From an uncultured Eubacteriales bacterium (lineage in GTDB: Bacteria > Bacillota > Clostridia > Lachnospirales > CAG-274), in assembly GCA_949293325.1 (NCBI GenBank), contig CASFCZ010000012.1, positions 30,440 through 94,439 of the forward strand: a stretch of DNA of 64,000 nt, in the 5' to 3' direction. Each line of letters begins with the position of its first letter. Position 1 is the first letter of the stretch. The notes beneath the pieces are model-generated. The model did not search any database. It was not told the DNA's origin and saw nothing but the letters and a program-made list of their open reading frames with translations. Of this stretch, positions 53,520 to 62,637 are shown one piece after another. A program made the translations under genes and the position numbers.

Positions 53520-55259
53520 TTAGTCCTTATTTTTTCTGTCTACATAGCTTGTATGTAAAAGCTTATGGGCTCTTGGCTTACCTGGAGCATCAAAGAACTC
53601 ATCATAAAGCATTTTCATTACAGGGCTTTCATGGGACTTTCGTGTACGGCTTTGCTTATCAGAATCATAAAGAACCCTTGCCCTCAGGGTCTTAAGATCC
53701 ACATAATTTCTTACACTGTCACTCTGAATAGGCTGGCCGCCGCCATTTATACAACCACTGGGGCATGCCATTATCTCTATCATGTGATAATCGGCCTCAC
53801 CCTTTTTAACCATTTCACATATTTTACGTGCATTTGCAAGTCCGGAGGCAACCGCCACCTTTACCTCACTGCCCTTTATCTTATAGGTAGCCTCTTTAAT
53901 GTCTGAGTTACCCCTTATTTCCTTAAAATCAGTCTTACTGAAGTTAGGATCAAGTATCCTTGCAGCAGTCCTTAACGCTGCCTCCATTACACCGCCCGTA
54001 GCTCCGAAAATAGTACCTGCACCACTGGCAAACTCAAAGGGATTGTCAAACTTGTCATAGGGCAGATCGCTGAAATTAAGTCCTGCACCCTTTATCATCT
54101 TAGCAAGCTCCCTTGTGGTAAGGGCAACATCAACATCCTGATAACCAAATGCTTTTTCTTCCTCCCTGAGCACCTCAAACTTTTTGGCAGTACATGGGAT
54201 AACGCTTACCACAAACAGATCATCCGGATCAATGGCATTCTTCTGACAATAATAGGTCTTTAAAACCGTACCAAACATCTGCTGAGGAGATTTACAGGTA
54301 GAAAGATGTGGAATAAGCTCAGGATAATAATGTTCCACAAACTTAACCCATCCAGGACAGCAGGATGTAAACATTGGCAGTGAACCGCCTCCCTCAATAC
54401 GTTCTATCAGCTCATAAGCCTCCTCCATAATGGTAAGGTCAGCTGTAACATCCATATTAAAGACCTTATCGGCACCTATACGTCTTATGGCATTTATCAT
54501 TTTACCTTCAACATTTGTTCCTATAGGCATATTAAAGCTTTCGCCAAGAGTAGCTCTGATGGAAGGCGCCGTAAAGAAAACAACTGTCTTGCTCTCATCT
54601 GAAATTGCATCCCAGACAAGGTCAATATTACTCTTTTCAGTAAGAGCACCTACAGGACAGGCAACAATACACTGACCACAGCCAACGCATGGAGAGTCAT
54701 TAAGGCTTTTTTCAAAAGCACAGCCTACATGGATGCCAAAGCCCCTTTTGATAGGTCCTATTACAGAAACTCCCTGTACCTTTGAACAGGCTGAAACACA
54801 ACGCATACACTGTATACATTTATTGTTGTCCCTGACAATATATGGGGAATAATTATCTATAGGATAATAAACATCCTCTCCCTTAAATCTGTCCTCATCA
54901 ACATCATAGTCAAAGGCAAGCTTTTGCAGCTCACAGTGATTACCCCTGACACAGGAAAGGCACTTCTTGTGATGACTTGAGAGTATAAGCTCAATGGTAG
55001 TCTTACGTGAAGTTCTTACAGCAGGTGTATTTGTATACACCTCCATACCCTCCTCAACGGGGTAAACACAGGAGGCAACAAGGCCTTTATGACCCTTGAG
55101 CTCCACAACACACACACGACAGGAACCTATACAATTAATATCCTTTAAATAGCAAAGGGAAGGGATCTCTACATTAATACTTTTAGCCGCCTGTAAAATA
55201 GTATAACCCTCGGGCACCTTTACCGGTATATCGTTTATTTTTAAATTAACCTCACCCAT
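53520..55259 (-). CDS. hydA: [FeFe] hydrogenase catalytic subunit HydA
   Basis: Catalytic subunit of a trimeric NAD-linked hydrogenase. The 579-residue chain has an N-terminal [2Fe-2S] domain (C36, C47, C50, C64), a His-Cys3 cluster (H96, C100, C103, C109), two [4Fe-4S] clusters (C148-C158 and C191-C201) and the H-cluster: L1 TSCCPGW at 298-304, L2 IPCTAKK with Cys356, and L3 EIMACPSGC with Cys499 and Cys503. Ile354 replaces the usual Met before Pro-Cys. A small-subunit-like C-terminal helix region ends the protein. It is last in hydCBA, 15 bases after hydB. Confidence 0.96.
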   Translation of the reverse strand: MGEVNLKINDIPVKVPEGYTILQAAKSINVEIPSLCYLKDINCIGSCRVCVVELKGHKGLVASCVYPVEEGMEVYTNTPAVRTSRKTTIELILSSHHKKCLSCVRGNHCELQKLAFDYDVDEDRFKGEDVYYPIDNYSPYIVRDNNKCIQCMRCVSACSKVQGVSVIGPIKRGFGIHVGCAFEKSLNDSPCVGCGQCIVACPVGALTEKSNIDLVWDAISDESKTVVFFTAPSIRATLGESFNMPIGTNVEGKMINAIRRIGADKVFNMDVTADLTIMEEAYELIERIEGGGSLPMFTSCCPGWVKFVEHYYPELIPHLSTCKSPQQMFGTVLKTYYCQKNAIDPDDLFVVSVIPCTAKKFEVLREEEKAFGYQDVDVALTTRELAKMIKGAGLNFSDLPYDKFDNPFEFASGAGTIFGATGGVMEAALRTAARILDPNFSKTDFKEIRGNSDIKEATYKIKGSEVKVAVASGLANARKICEMVKKGEADYHMIEIMACPSGCINGGGQPIQSDSVRNYVDLKTLRARVLYDSDKQSRTRKSHESPVMKMLYDEFFDAPGKPRAHKLLHTSYVDRKNKD

Positions 55260-55274
55260 ATTAAAAATCCTCCT

Positions 55275-57167
55275 TTAGCCCTTGGTTATTGCATTAAACT
55301 TACAGTTACGCTCACACAGACCACATTTAATACACTTGTTTCTGTCAATTACATGGGGCTTTTTAGGTGAACCGCTTATGGCATCTACAGGACAGTTGCG
55401 CATACACAATGTACAGCCCTTACAAAGCTTTGGATTGATCTCATATGAAACAAGTTTTTTACATACCCCTGCCGGACATTTTTTATCTACTATATGGGAT
55501 ATATACTCATCCTTGAAATACTTAAGAGTGGAAAGAACAGGATTTGGAGCACTCTGACCTAAAGCACAGAGAGAAGTCCTGTTCATATGCAGAGCAAGCT
55601 CCTCTATCTTGTCAAGATCCTCAAGCTCACCCTTACCTTCAATTATTTTTTCAAGGAACTGATTAAGTCGTCTTGTACCTATACGGCATGGTGTACACTT
55701 TCCACAGGATTCATCTACTGTAAAATCAAGATAGAACTTTGCTATATCCACCATACAGGTATCTTCATCCAGAATTATCATACCACCAGAACCCATCATA
55801 CTTCCCAGGCTGATAAGATTATCATAATCAATAGGAACATCTATATGACAGGCAGGTATACATCCACCGGAAGGTCCTCCCGTCTGGGCAGCCTTGAATT
55901 TTTTGCCGTTAGGTATGCCCCCGCCTATTTCCTCCACTATTTCCCTGAGGGTAGTACCCATAGGTATTTCCACAAGGCCTACATTGGTTATCTTACCACC
56001 AAGGGCAAATACCTTTGTACCCTTTGACTTTTCCGTACCGATAGATGAAAACCACTGTGCGCCCTTCAGGATTATCTGTGGAATATTGGCATAGGTTTCA
56101 ACGTTATTAAGTATAGTGGGCTTGCCAAAAAGTCCCTGTACCGCAGGAAAAGGAGGACGTGGCTTTGGCTCACCGCGTTTTCCCTCAATTGACGCAATAA
56201 GGGCTGTTTCCTCACCGCATACGAATGCACCTGCACCCAGTCTTATCTCTATATCAAAGGAAAAATCCGTACCGAAAATATTCTCTCCCAGGAAACCATA
56301 CTCCCTTGCCTGATTGATTGCAATGGAAAGCCTTTGTACCGCAATAGGATACTCAGCTCTTATGTATACATATCCCTGTTTTGCACCTATGGTATATCCT
56401 GCAATAGCCATAGCCTCAATAATGCTGTGGGGATCACCCTCAAGAACGGAACGATCCATAAAGGCACCGGGGTCACCTTCATCCGCATTACAGCAAACAT
56501 ACTTTACGTCATTTACCTCACGTTTTGCAAACTCCCACTTTCGTCCCGTAGGGAAGCCTCCGCCCCCTCGGCCTCTGAGACCTGACTCAAGGAGAGCGTT
56601 GATAACATCATCAGGTGTCATTTCCTTAAGTACTTTGGCAAGGGCAGCATATCCATCGGAAGCTATATATTCCTCCACATTTTCAGGATCAATTACACCA
56701 CAGTTTCTGAGGGCTATTCTCAGCTGTTTTTTATAGAAGTCCGTTTCACCTAAAGATATAATTGAACCGTCATCATGTATGGTTTTGTCATAAAGCAGAT
56801 GTTTTACAATATTTCCCTTTACAAGGTGCTCCTCCACTATCTCTGCTATACCCTCAGGAGTAGCCTGTGCATAGAAGCAGCCCTCAGGATAAACTATCAT
56901 GATTGGGCCAAGGGAACAAAGGCCGAAGCAGCCCGTCTTTACCACAAGTGTTTCCTTTTCTATACCATGGCGCTTAAGCTCCGTTTCCAGGGCTTCAATT
57001 ACCTTTTTACTGCCTGAGGATGTACATCCCGTACCGCCGCATATAAGTACCTGCTTACGGTATCCTGTCTGTTTGGCAAGTTCCTCCCCCTGCTCCTTTA
57101 CAACACGTCTTACCTGCACAATATTATAATTTTTTTCCTTAATTTTAGCCAATTCTTCAAAAGTCAT
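55275..57167 (-). CDS. hydB: NADH-binding flavoprotein subunit HydB (NuoF-like)
   Basis: A 630-residue NuoF homologue carrying FMN and the NADH site. It has an N-terminal thioredoxin-like [2Fe-2S] domain (ICGGTGCTSSGS near 43), the NADH/FMN region (GLRGRGGGGFPTGRKWEF near 193 and GAGAFVCGEETALIASIEGKR near 313, cited in part), the [4Fe-4S] N3-type site ESCGKCTPCR near 488, and two C-terminal ferredoxin motifs (CKGCTLCMRNCP, CIKCGLCERNC). This layout fits the electron-bifurcating HydB group. It lies 12 bases after hydC. Confidence 0.95.
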   Translation of the reverse strand: MTFEELAKIKEKNYNIVQVRRVVKEQGEELAKQTGYRKQVLICGGTGCTSSGSKKVIEALETELKRHGIEKETLVVKTGCFGLCSLGPIMIVYPEGCFYAQATPEGIAEIVEEHLVKGNIVKHLLYDKTIHDDGSIISLGETDFYKKQLRIALRNCGVIDPENVEEYIASDGYAALAKVLKEMTPDDVINALLESGLRGRGGGGFPTGRKWEFAKREVNDVKYVCCNADEGDPGAFMDRSVLEGDPHSIIEAMAIAGYTIGAKQGYVYIRAEYPIAVQRLSIAINQAREYGFLGENIFGTDFSFDIEIRLGAGAFVCGEETALIASIEGKRGEPKPRPPFPAVQGLFGKPTILNNVETYANIPQIILKGAQWFSSIGTEKSKGTKVFALGGKITNVGLVEIPMGTTLREIVEEIGGGIPNGKKFKAAQTGGPSGGCIPACHIDVPIDYDNLISLGSMMGSGGMIILDEDTCMVDIAKFYLDFTVDESCGKCTPCRIGTRRLNQFLEKIIEGKGELEDLDKIEELALHMNRTSLCALGQSAPNPVLSTLKYFKDEYISHIVDKKCPAGVCKKLVSYEINPKLCKGCTLCMRNCPVDAISGSPKKPHVIDRNKCIKCGLCERNCKFNAITKG

Positions 57168-57179
57168 GTATGCACCCTC

Positions 57180-57674
57180 CTATTTCTTGGAATAATAATG
57201 ATCCAGAATGTCATTTACCATGTCAGGCTTAAGCTTGCCGTAAACCTCGTCATTGATCATCATTACAGGTGCAAGTCCGCAGGCACCTATACATCTTGTG
57301 GAATCCAGAGAGAAAAGCCCATCCTTTGTACATTCCCCTGATTTAATACCAAGCTTTTTCTCCACTGCCTCCAATATTTTATCCGCGCCCTTTACATAAC
57401 AGGCTGTACCAAGACAGACGCTCACACGATATTCACCCTTAGGCATAAGTGAAAATTGAGAATAAAAGGTAGCTACTCCGTATACCTCTGACAGGGATGT
57501 ATTTAATCCGTCGGCTATCATCTGCTGAACCTCTATGGGCAGATAGCCGTATATCTCCTGTGCCTCCTGTAATACCGGCATAAGGCCACCCGGTTGTTCC
57601 TTATGCTTTTCGATTACATTTTTCAGTTTTCTTTCCTGTTCCGGAGTTCCCTTAAAAGTAGTCGTATTTGCCAT
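57180..57674 (-). CDS. hydC: NAD-reducing hydrogenase subunit HydC (NuoE-like)
   Basis: A 164-residue thioredoxin-like [2Fe-2S] protein. Four Cys ligands are visible in SVCLGTACYVKGAD (two) and CIGACGLAPVMMIN (two), the NuoE pattern. It relays electrons between HydB and HydA. AAGGAGG precedes the ATG. It opens the hydCBA operon; lepA, upstream, is closed off by its own terminator. Confidence 0.95.
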   Translation of the reverse strand: MANTTTFKGTPEQERKLKNVIEKHKEQPGGLMPVLQEAQEIYGYLPIEVQQMIADGLNTSLSEVYGVATFYSQFSLMPKGEYRVSVCLGTACYVKGADKILEAVEKKLGIKSGECTKDGLFSLDSTRCIGACGLAPVMMINDEVYGKLKPDMVNDILDHYYSKK

Positions 57675-57736
57675 ATAAAGCCTCCTTACAAAAATAACCC
57701 GATCGACTTGTCTGTCCCGAGCCTGTCATTGACAAA

Positions 57737-57776
57737 ATTATATCTATATTTTCACATTTATTTCTTCAAATGTCAA
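57737..57776 (-). promoter_or_regulatory. Candidate hydCBA promoter region
   Basis: On the minus strand TTGACA (57776-57771) is followed 17 bases later by an extended -10-like TGT-GAAAAT, and a perfect TATAAT lies further down at 57742-57737. The real -10 is undecided. The gap up to 57913 is AT-rich with no clear operator; a Rex-type site was looked for and not convincingly found. Confidence 0.45.
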
Positions 57777-57913
57777 TATCTTTTTCACTAATTTGCACAA
57801 AACAAATATAGCAAAACACATTTTTTATTAAATTTTTACACATTTTATTTACAAAACATTTCTCTGTATTGTGTATTTTGACATAAATATATAGTTGTTC
57901 ATAAGCATAAAAA

Positions 57914-57943
57914 AAGGAATCTTTCCTTTTGGAAAAATTCCTT
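57914..57943 (-). terminator. Terminator after lepA
   Basis: A 13-bp stem on the minus strand (AAGGAATTTTTCC/GGAAAGATTCCTT, one G-T pair, AAAA loop) is followed by a long T-run, 11 bases past the lepA stop. Confidence 0.92.
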
Positions 57944-57953
57944 TTCATTAGTA

Positions 57954-59768
57954 TTATTCCTCATCCAGCTTCAGGACACTCATAAATGCCGCCTGAGGCA
58001 CAGTTACGCTTCCTATCTGACGCATACGCTTTTTACCCTCTTTCTGCTTTTCAAGCAGTTTTTTCTTACGGGTAATATCACCACCGTAACACTTTGCAAG
58101 TACATCCTTACGCACTGCCGAAATAGTGGTTCTTGCTATTATCTTATTGCCAATGGCAGCCTGTATAGGTATCTCAAACTGATGACGTGGTATTTCCTTT
58201 TTAAGCTTTTCAGCCATTTTACGTCCCTTTTCCTGTGCACTGTCCTCATGTACAATAAAGCTTAAGGCATCCACCACCTCACGGTTTACAAGCATATCAA
58301 GCTTAACAAGTCTTGACTCCTGATAGCCTATAAGCTCATAGTCAAAGGATGCATAGCCCCTGGATCTTGACTTAAGGACATCAAAAAAGTCATATATTAT
58401 CTCATTAAGGGGCAGCTTATAGGTAAGCAGCACCCTTGTTTCCTCCAGATACTCCATACCTACATATTCGCCACGTCTTTGCTGGCAGAGCTCCATAATA
58501 GAACCCACATACTCACTTGGCAGGATTATCTCCGCCTTTACAATAGGTTCCTCCATCTTTAAAATAGTTGTAACATCAGGCATATCTGATGGGTTTGAAA
58601 GGTTAATTACCTCACCGTTTGTAAGGTATACCTTATAAATAACACTTGGTGCAGTTGTAACAAGGTCAAGGTTATACTCCCTTTCAAGTCTTTCCTGAAT
58701 AATTTCAAGATGGAGAAGTCCAAGAAAGCCACAACGGAAGCCAAAGCCCAATGCAACAGAAGTTTCCGGCTCAAATACAAGGGCTGCATCATTTATCTGT
58801 AATTTTTCAAGGGCGTCCCTCAGATCCGGATATTTTGATCCGTCTGCCGGGAAGATACCACAGTACACCATGGAATTTACCTTTTTATATCCGGGTAATG
58901 GCTCACTCACAGGATTTTCAGCCAGGGTAACCGTATCGCCGATATGGGTATCCCTTACGTTTTTAATACTTGCCGTCAGGTAGCCAACATCCCCTGCCTT
59001 AAGCTCATCTACAGGAATAAATCTACCCGGACCGAAGGCGCCTACTTCAACTACGTCAAACTCCTTTTCCGTAGCCATAAAACGCACCCTGTCTCCGGCA
59101 CGTACAGTACCGTCAAAGATACGCATAAATACTATTACGCCCCTGTAACTGTCATATACACTGTCAAATATAAGAGCCTTAAGTGGAGCATTTTCATCAC
59201 CGTCAGGAGCCGGTATATCACTAATTATATGCCTGAATACATCATCTATATTAATATCCGCCTTTGCTGAAATAAGTGGAGCATTTTCCGCATCAAGTCC
59301 TATTATATCCTCTATCTCGTGTTTTACCCTTTCAGGATCAGCTGAAGGAAGGTCGATCTTATTAATAACAGGGAGCACCTCAAGGTTATTATCAAGGGCA
59401 AGATAAACATTTGCCAGAGTCTGAGCCTCTACACCCTGTGCCGCATCCACTACAAGTACAGCACCGTCACAGGCAGCAAGGGCACGTGACACCTCATAAT
59501 TAAAGTCAACATGACCCGGCGTATCTATAAGATTCAGGGTATATTCCTCACCATCCTCCGCCTTATATATAAGACGAACAGCCTGTGCCTTAATAGTAAT
59601 ACCCCTTTCCCTTTCCAGATCCATATTGTCAAGAACCTGATCCTGCATTTCACGCTCGGTAAGAAGTCCTGACTTTTGAATAAGTCTGTCGGCAAGGGTA
59701 CTCTTACCATGATCTATATGGGCTATTATACTGAAATTTCTTATTCTGGATTGTCTTTCTGAACTCAT
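57954..59768 (-). CDS. lepA: Elongation factor 4 (LepA)
   Basis: EF4 is a translational GTPase acting on stalled or initiating ribosomes. The 604-residue protein has G1 AHIDHGKST near residue 15, G3 DTPGHVDF near 80 and G4 NKID near 134, followed by domains II, III, V-like and the LepA-specific C-terminal domain ([20 protein letters not shown]). The start [13 protein letters not shown] at 59768 gives the family length; AAGGAG is about 13 bases upstream. Confidence 0.97.
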   Translation of the reverse strand: MSSERQSRIRNFSIIAHIDHGKSTLADRLIQKSGLLTEREMQDQVLDNMDLERERGITIKAQAVRLIYKAEDGEEYTLNLIDTPGHVDFNYEVSRALAACDGAVLVVDAAQGVEAQTLANVYLALDNNLEVLPVINKIDLPSADPERVKHEIEDIIGLDAENAPLISAKADINIDDVFRHIISDIPAPDGDENAPLKALIFDSVYDSYRGVIVFMRIFDGTVRAGDRVRFMATEKEFDVVEVGAFGPGRFIPVDELKAGDVGYLTASIKNVRDTHIGDTVTLAENPVSEPLPGYKKVNSMVYCGIFPADGSKYPDLRDALEKLQINDAALVFEPETSVALGFGFRCGFLGLLHLEIIQERLEREYNLDLVTTAPSVIYKVYLTNGEVINLSNPSDMPDVTTILKMEEPIVKAEIILPSEYVGSIMELCQQRRGEYVGMEYLEETRVLLTYKLPLNEIIYDFFDVLKSRSRGYASFDYELIGYQESRLVKLDMLVNREVVDALSFIVHEDSAQEKGRKMAEKLKKEIPRHQFEIPIQAAIGNKIIARTTISAVRKDVLAKCYGGDITRKKKLLEKQKEGKKRMRQIGSVTVPQAAFMSVLKLDEE

Positions 59769-59876
59769 AAAACTTCTGTTTCTCCTTCTAATATACTGCA
59801 CATTAAGAGAACATCCATCTCTTACTAAGGGAAAGATAATTATACCATAAGTTTAATCAAAAATCAAAACAACTTT

Positions 59877-60353
59877 CTAATTGGAGTTATCCTTCTTTTC
59901 CCTGTCCTTTAAAAGCATACCCAGCTCATCCACAAAACTGTCAATGTCCTTAAACTGCTTATAAACAGAAGCAAAACGCACGTACGCAACCTCGTCCAGA
60001 TCCTTAAGTTTTTCCATAACCATTTCCCCAAGCTCTTTGCTGTGTATTTCTTTACGCATGGAGTTAAGTACGGCATTTTCAATATCCATTGCTATTTTCT
60101 CAATCTGTTCCACAGAAACGGGGCGCTTATTGCAGCTCATCATTATACCTTTGACAAGCTTTTCTCTGTCAAACATCTCCCTGGTATTATTACTTTTTAT
60201 AACGGAAAGAGGAAGGCTGTCAATACGCTCATATGTAGTAAAGCGTTTTGTACATTTTTCACAATATCTGCGGCGGCGTATTGCGGACTGATCCTCCATA
60301 GTTCTTGTATCTATAACCTTTGTATCGGGGTTACCGCAAAAAGGACATTTCAT
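59877..60353 (-). CDS. nrdR: Transcriptional repressor NrdR
   Basis: NrdR represses ribonucleotide reductase genes when (d)ATP is bound. The 158-residue protein has a zinc ribbon (C3, C6, C31, C34) with the RRRRYC segment and an ATP-cone (residues ~49-139). GGAGGTGCTAAT precedes the ATG. The probable target nrdD is in this window and carries a box-like sequence at its -10. Confidence 0.96.
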   Translation of the reverse strand: MKCPFCGNPDTKVIDTRTMEDQSAIRRRRYCEKCTKRFTTYERIDSLPLSVIKSNNTREMFDREKLVKGIMMSCNKRPVSVEQIEKIAMDIENAVLNSMRKEIHSKELGEMVMEKLKDLDEVAYVRFASVYKQFKDIDSFVDELGMLLKDREKKDNSN

Positions 60354-60473
60354 ATTAGCACCTCCAAATAATCCTTTGATTTAATTATAATACATTATTA
60401 ATGATTGTACAACAAAAAAAGGTAGAAAATATATTTATATTAGGTTATAATGGTAAAAACAGGAGGTGTTTTT

Positions 60474-61466
60474 ATGACAGATAAAAAACAGGCAAATATA
60501 TTTATGATTTTTTTTCTTGTATACATTTTTTTATTCCAGATACTATCACCGCTTTTTCTTGGAATACCTATGGCATTTCTGATGAAAATGGGAGTTTCGG
60601 AAACTACTTTTACCCAGGCTCTTATAGTTGGTCAGGATCTGATAATGTTTTTTATACCTATGCTGCTTTACATGCTGTTTAACGGTAACAAGCTACGTGA
60701 GCTTATTCCCTTTAAAAGGTTGTCCCTTTCCAACGCTGTGTATGTAATACTTATTACTTTGCTCATTATGCCCATGATGTCGGTATTTTCTTCAATAACC
60801 AGTCTTTTTGTAAGCAACGAAATAAGCAATTTCTTTACAGATATTATGATCAACAGTCCCTGGTGGGTGTCTGTACTAGGTATTGCCGTTATGCCTGCCA
60901 TATTTGAGGAATGTATGTTCAGAGGATATATACTTACCGGCTATAAAAAATACGGTTTCATACCTGCTGCACTTATTTCATCTTTGTTTTTCGGAATGAT
61001 GCATCTTGATTTGTATCAGCTGCCCTATGCCACATTTGCAGGCATTATATTTGCCGGTTTTGTATATTACACCGGTTCAATTTATACTTCAATGCTGGCA
61101 CATTTCATTATAAACGGTTCACAGACATTTATAATGATATTGGCAAGCCGCTTTACCGATATGGATCAGCTGATGGCTGAGTCACAGAACTATACTTTTG
61201 AAGAAAGCATCTCCTCCTTATATTCCCTTATAGCAGTGATGCTGATATGTCTTCCTTTTCTCGTTATATTGCTTAAAAAATTTATAAAAAGGAACTTATC
61301 AAACTCCCTGGAGTACAGAATAGATGCCATCAAAGAAGACGGGCTTATTGCTTATACAGAACCTGAAAAGGTAAGAATTATTGATAAATACTTTATTATA
61401 ATATGTATCTTATATATCGGGTATATGTTTATATCACAGCTTTTAGGGTTGTCAATGCAAGGTTAA
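60474..61466 (+). CDS. CPBP family intramembrane metalloprotease
   Basis: A 330-residue protein with about eight hydrophobic segments and the CPBP (Abi/CAAX protease-like) motifs: EExxxR in FEECMFRGYIL near 151-161, FFGMMHLD near 186 and HFIINGSQ near 220. Such proteases process prenylated or peptide substrates, or give immunity to self-made bacteriocins; no bacteriocin gene is nearby. AGGAGG lies seven bases before the ATG at 60474. It is divergent from nrdR. Confidence 0.9.
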   Translation: MTDKKQANIFMIFFLVYIFLFQILSPLFLGIPMAFLMKMGVSETTFTQALIVGQDLIMFFIPMLLYMLFNGNKLRELIPFKRLSLSNAVYVILITLLIMPMMSVFSSITSLFVSNEISNFFTDIMINSPWWVSVLGIAVMPAIFEECMFRGYILTGYKKYGFIPAALISSLFFGMMHLDLYQLPYATFAGIIFAGFVYYTGSIYTSMLAHFIINGSQTFIMILASRFTDMDQLMAESQNYTFEESISSLYSLIAVMLICLPFLVILLKKFIKRNLSNSLEYRIDAIKEDGLIAYTEPEKVRIIDKYFIIICILYIGYMFISQLLGLSMQG

Positions 61467-61962
61467 ATTTAATTTTACAGAAAACTATACCCCAACAGTG
61501 AAAAAAATCTGTCAATATTTTTCAAAGTTTTTCTTGATTATTTTAAATTTGTGTATTTTTGACAAAGTTGTTTTTTTAATTGCCACACAAATGAATTTTA
61601 CAAACTTTTATTCATTTTATATTTTATGTAAATTGGGTGTAAAAATTACCATTGTCCACATCAAAAACGCCCTGAAAATATGTTATTCACAAAGTTATCC
61701 ACATTATCCACATTATTTTTCACCCCACAGGTGTGGATAACCTATGAATAAAAAAGTTATCCACATATATCTGCCAATCCAGCAAAAAAGAGGCTTTGCA
61801 ATTTTTGTTAAACTTTTTTTGAAATTTCTTTGTATGAAATTTGTATAAAAAAAATAAAGGGATTCGTAATCTTATGTAGAATAATAATTTTATAAGAACA
61901 TAGTATTATATACTTATTTTCACCTACCGGCGGCTTGCCGTCAATGAAAAGGAGTTGGTTTT
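61467..61962. other. AT-rich non-coding region before raiA
   Basis: About 496 bases without a credible gene; the 80-codon frame at 61498-61740 has no ribosome site and runs through the DnaA boxes. It contains the DnaA-box cluster at 61652-61765, then about 150 bases of extremely AT-rich DNA (61798-61925) suitable for unwinding, then a small CGGC/GCCG hairpin at 61928-61940 and the raiA ribosome site. Confidence 0.8.
61652..61765. other. DnaA-box cluster, candidate replication origin or DnaA-titration site
   Basis: Perfect TTATCCACA boxes lie at 61695-61703, 61704-61712 (directly abutting) and 61757-61765, with an inverted perfect copy at 61732-61740. Near-matches are TTATTCACA at 61683-61691, TTGTCCACA at 61652-61660 and a weaker inverted one at 61743-61751. 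DnaA, the initiator, binds this 9-mer. The density and adjacent AT-rich tract match bacterial oriC architecture; dnaA is not in the window. Confidence 0.75.
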
Positions 61963-62505
61963 ATGCGTTACTCATTTACAGGTAAAAACATCAATATTTC
62001 CGACAGATTCAAAGAGAAGATTGCTGCTAAACTTGACAGAATAAGCAAGCTCTTCCCTGATGAGACTGAGGCAGTTGTTACACTTAGCAAAATTAAGCTT
62101 GACAATAAGATCGAAGTTACAGTTAAGCTGCCTAAGCGCATATTAAGAGCTGAAGTTACCAGAAATGATATGAATGCTGCAATTGACGAGGTAGTAGACG
62201 TTCTGGAAAGCCAGATGACAAGATATAAAAGACGTCTTATTGACAGAACAAGGCATGATGCAAGCTTTGCTGATGAGCTTCGTGCATTTGAAAACATTGA
62301 TGAGCAGTATGAGGAGGAAAACGGTCTTAATATTTCCCGTACAAAGCGCTTTACAGTTAAGCCTATGGATGCAGAAGAGGCCGTAATGCAGATGGAAATG
62401 CTTGGACACAGCTTTTTCGTATTCAGAAATGCCCACAGTGATGCCATTAATGTAGTATATAAGAGAAAGGACGGATCCTACGGTCTGATTGATCCTGAAG
62501 AATAA
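61963..62505 (+). CDS. raiA: Ribosome hibernation-promoting factor, long form
   Basis: Long HPF/RaiA dimerises 70S ribosomes into inactive 100S particles. The 180-residue protein has the N-terminal ribosome-binding domain (residues ~1-100, RYSFTGKNINISDRFKEKI) and the C-terminal dimerisation domain (~120-178, FTVKPMDAEEAVMQMEMLGH and the DGSYGLI ending). AAGGAG lies nine bases before the ATG. It has its own terminator, and a DnaA-box cluster lies upstream. Confidence 0.96.
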   Translation: MRYSFTGKNINISDRFKEKIAAKLDRISKLFPDETEAVVTLSKIKLDNKIEVTVKLPKRILRAEVTRNDMNAAIDEVVDVLESQMTRYKRRLIDRTRHDASFADELRAFENIDEQYEEENGLNISRTKRFTVKPMDAEEAVMQMEMLGHSFFVFRNAHSDAINVVYKRKDGSYGLIDPEE

Positions 62506-62540
62506 AAATATCCCTTGTATTATTAATGTGTAATTAGCAG

Positions 62541-62579
62541 GAGCTGTTCGGAGTAAATTATTCCGAACAGCTCTTTATT
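62541..62579 (+). terminator. Terminator after raiA
   Basis: A perfect 12-bp stem (GAGCTGTTCGGA/TCCGAACAGCTC) with a 9-base loop is followed by TTTATTT. Confidence 0.92.
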
Positions 62580-62598
62580 TATATACCAATATATATAA

Positions 62599-62633
62599 AA
62601 AATGACTGTCTGATTTACTCAAACAGTCATTTT
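62599..62633 (-). terminator. Terminator after dnaJ
   Basis: An 11-bp stem (AAAATGACTGT/ACAGTCATTTT) lies 5 bases past the dnaJ stop; on the minus strand it is followed by TTTTATATA. Confidence 0.85.
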
Positions 62634-62637
62634 ATAA

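Noticed and set aside
60474..61466. CPBP protease as part of a bacteriocin immunity cluster
   Set aside because: No bacteriocin precursor, leader peptide or ABC exporter is found nearby.
61498..61740. Possible 80-residue protein in the gap before raiA
   Set aside because: No ribosome site, biased AT-driven composition, and it runs straight through the DnaA boxes.
61467..61962. raiA-motif RNA upstream of raiA
   Set aside because: The region is AT-rich and contains only one small hairpin, not the large structured RNA expected for that motif.
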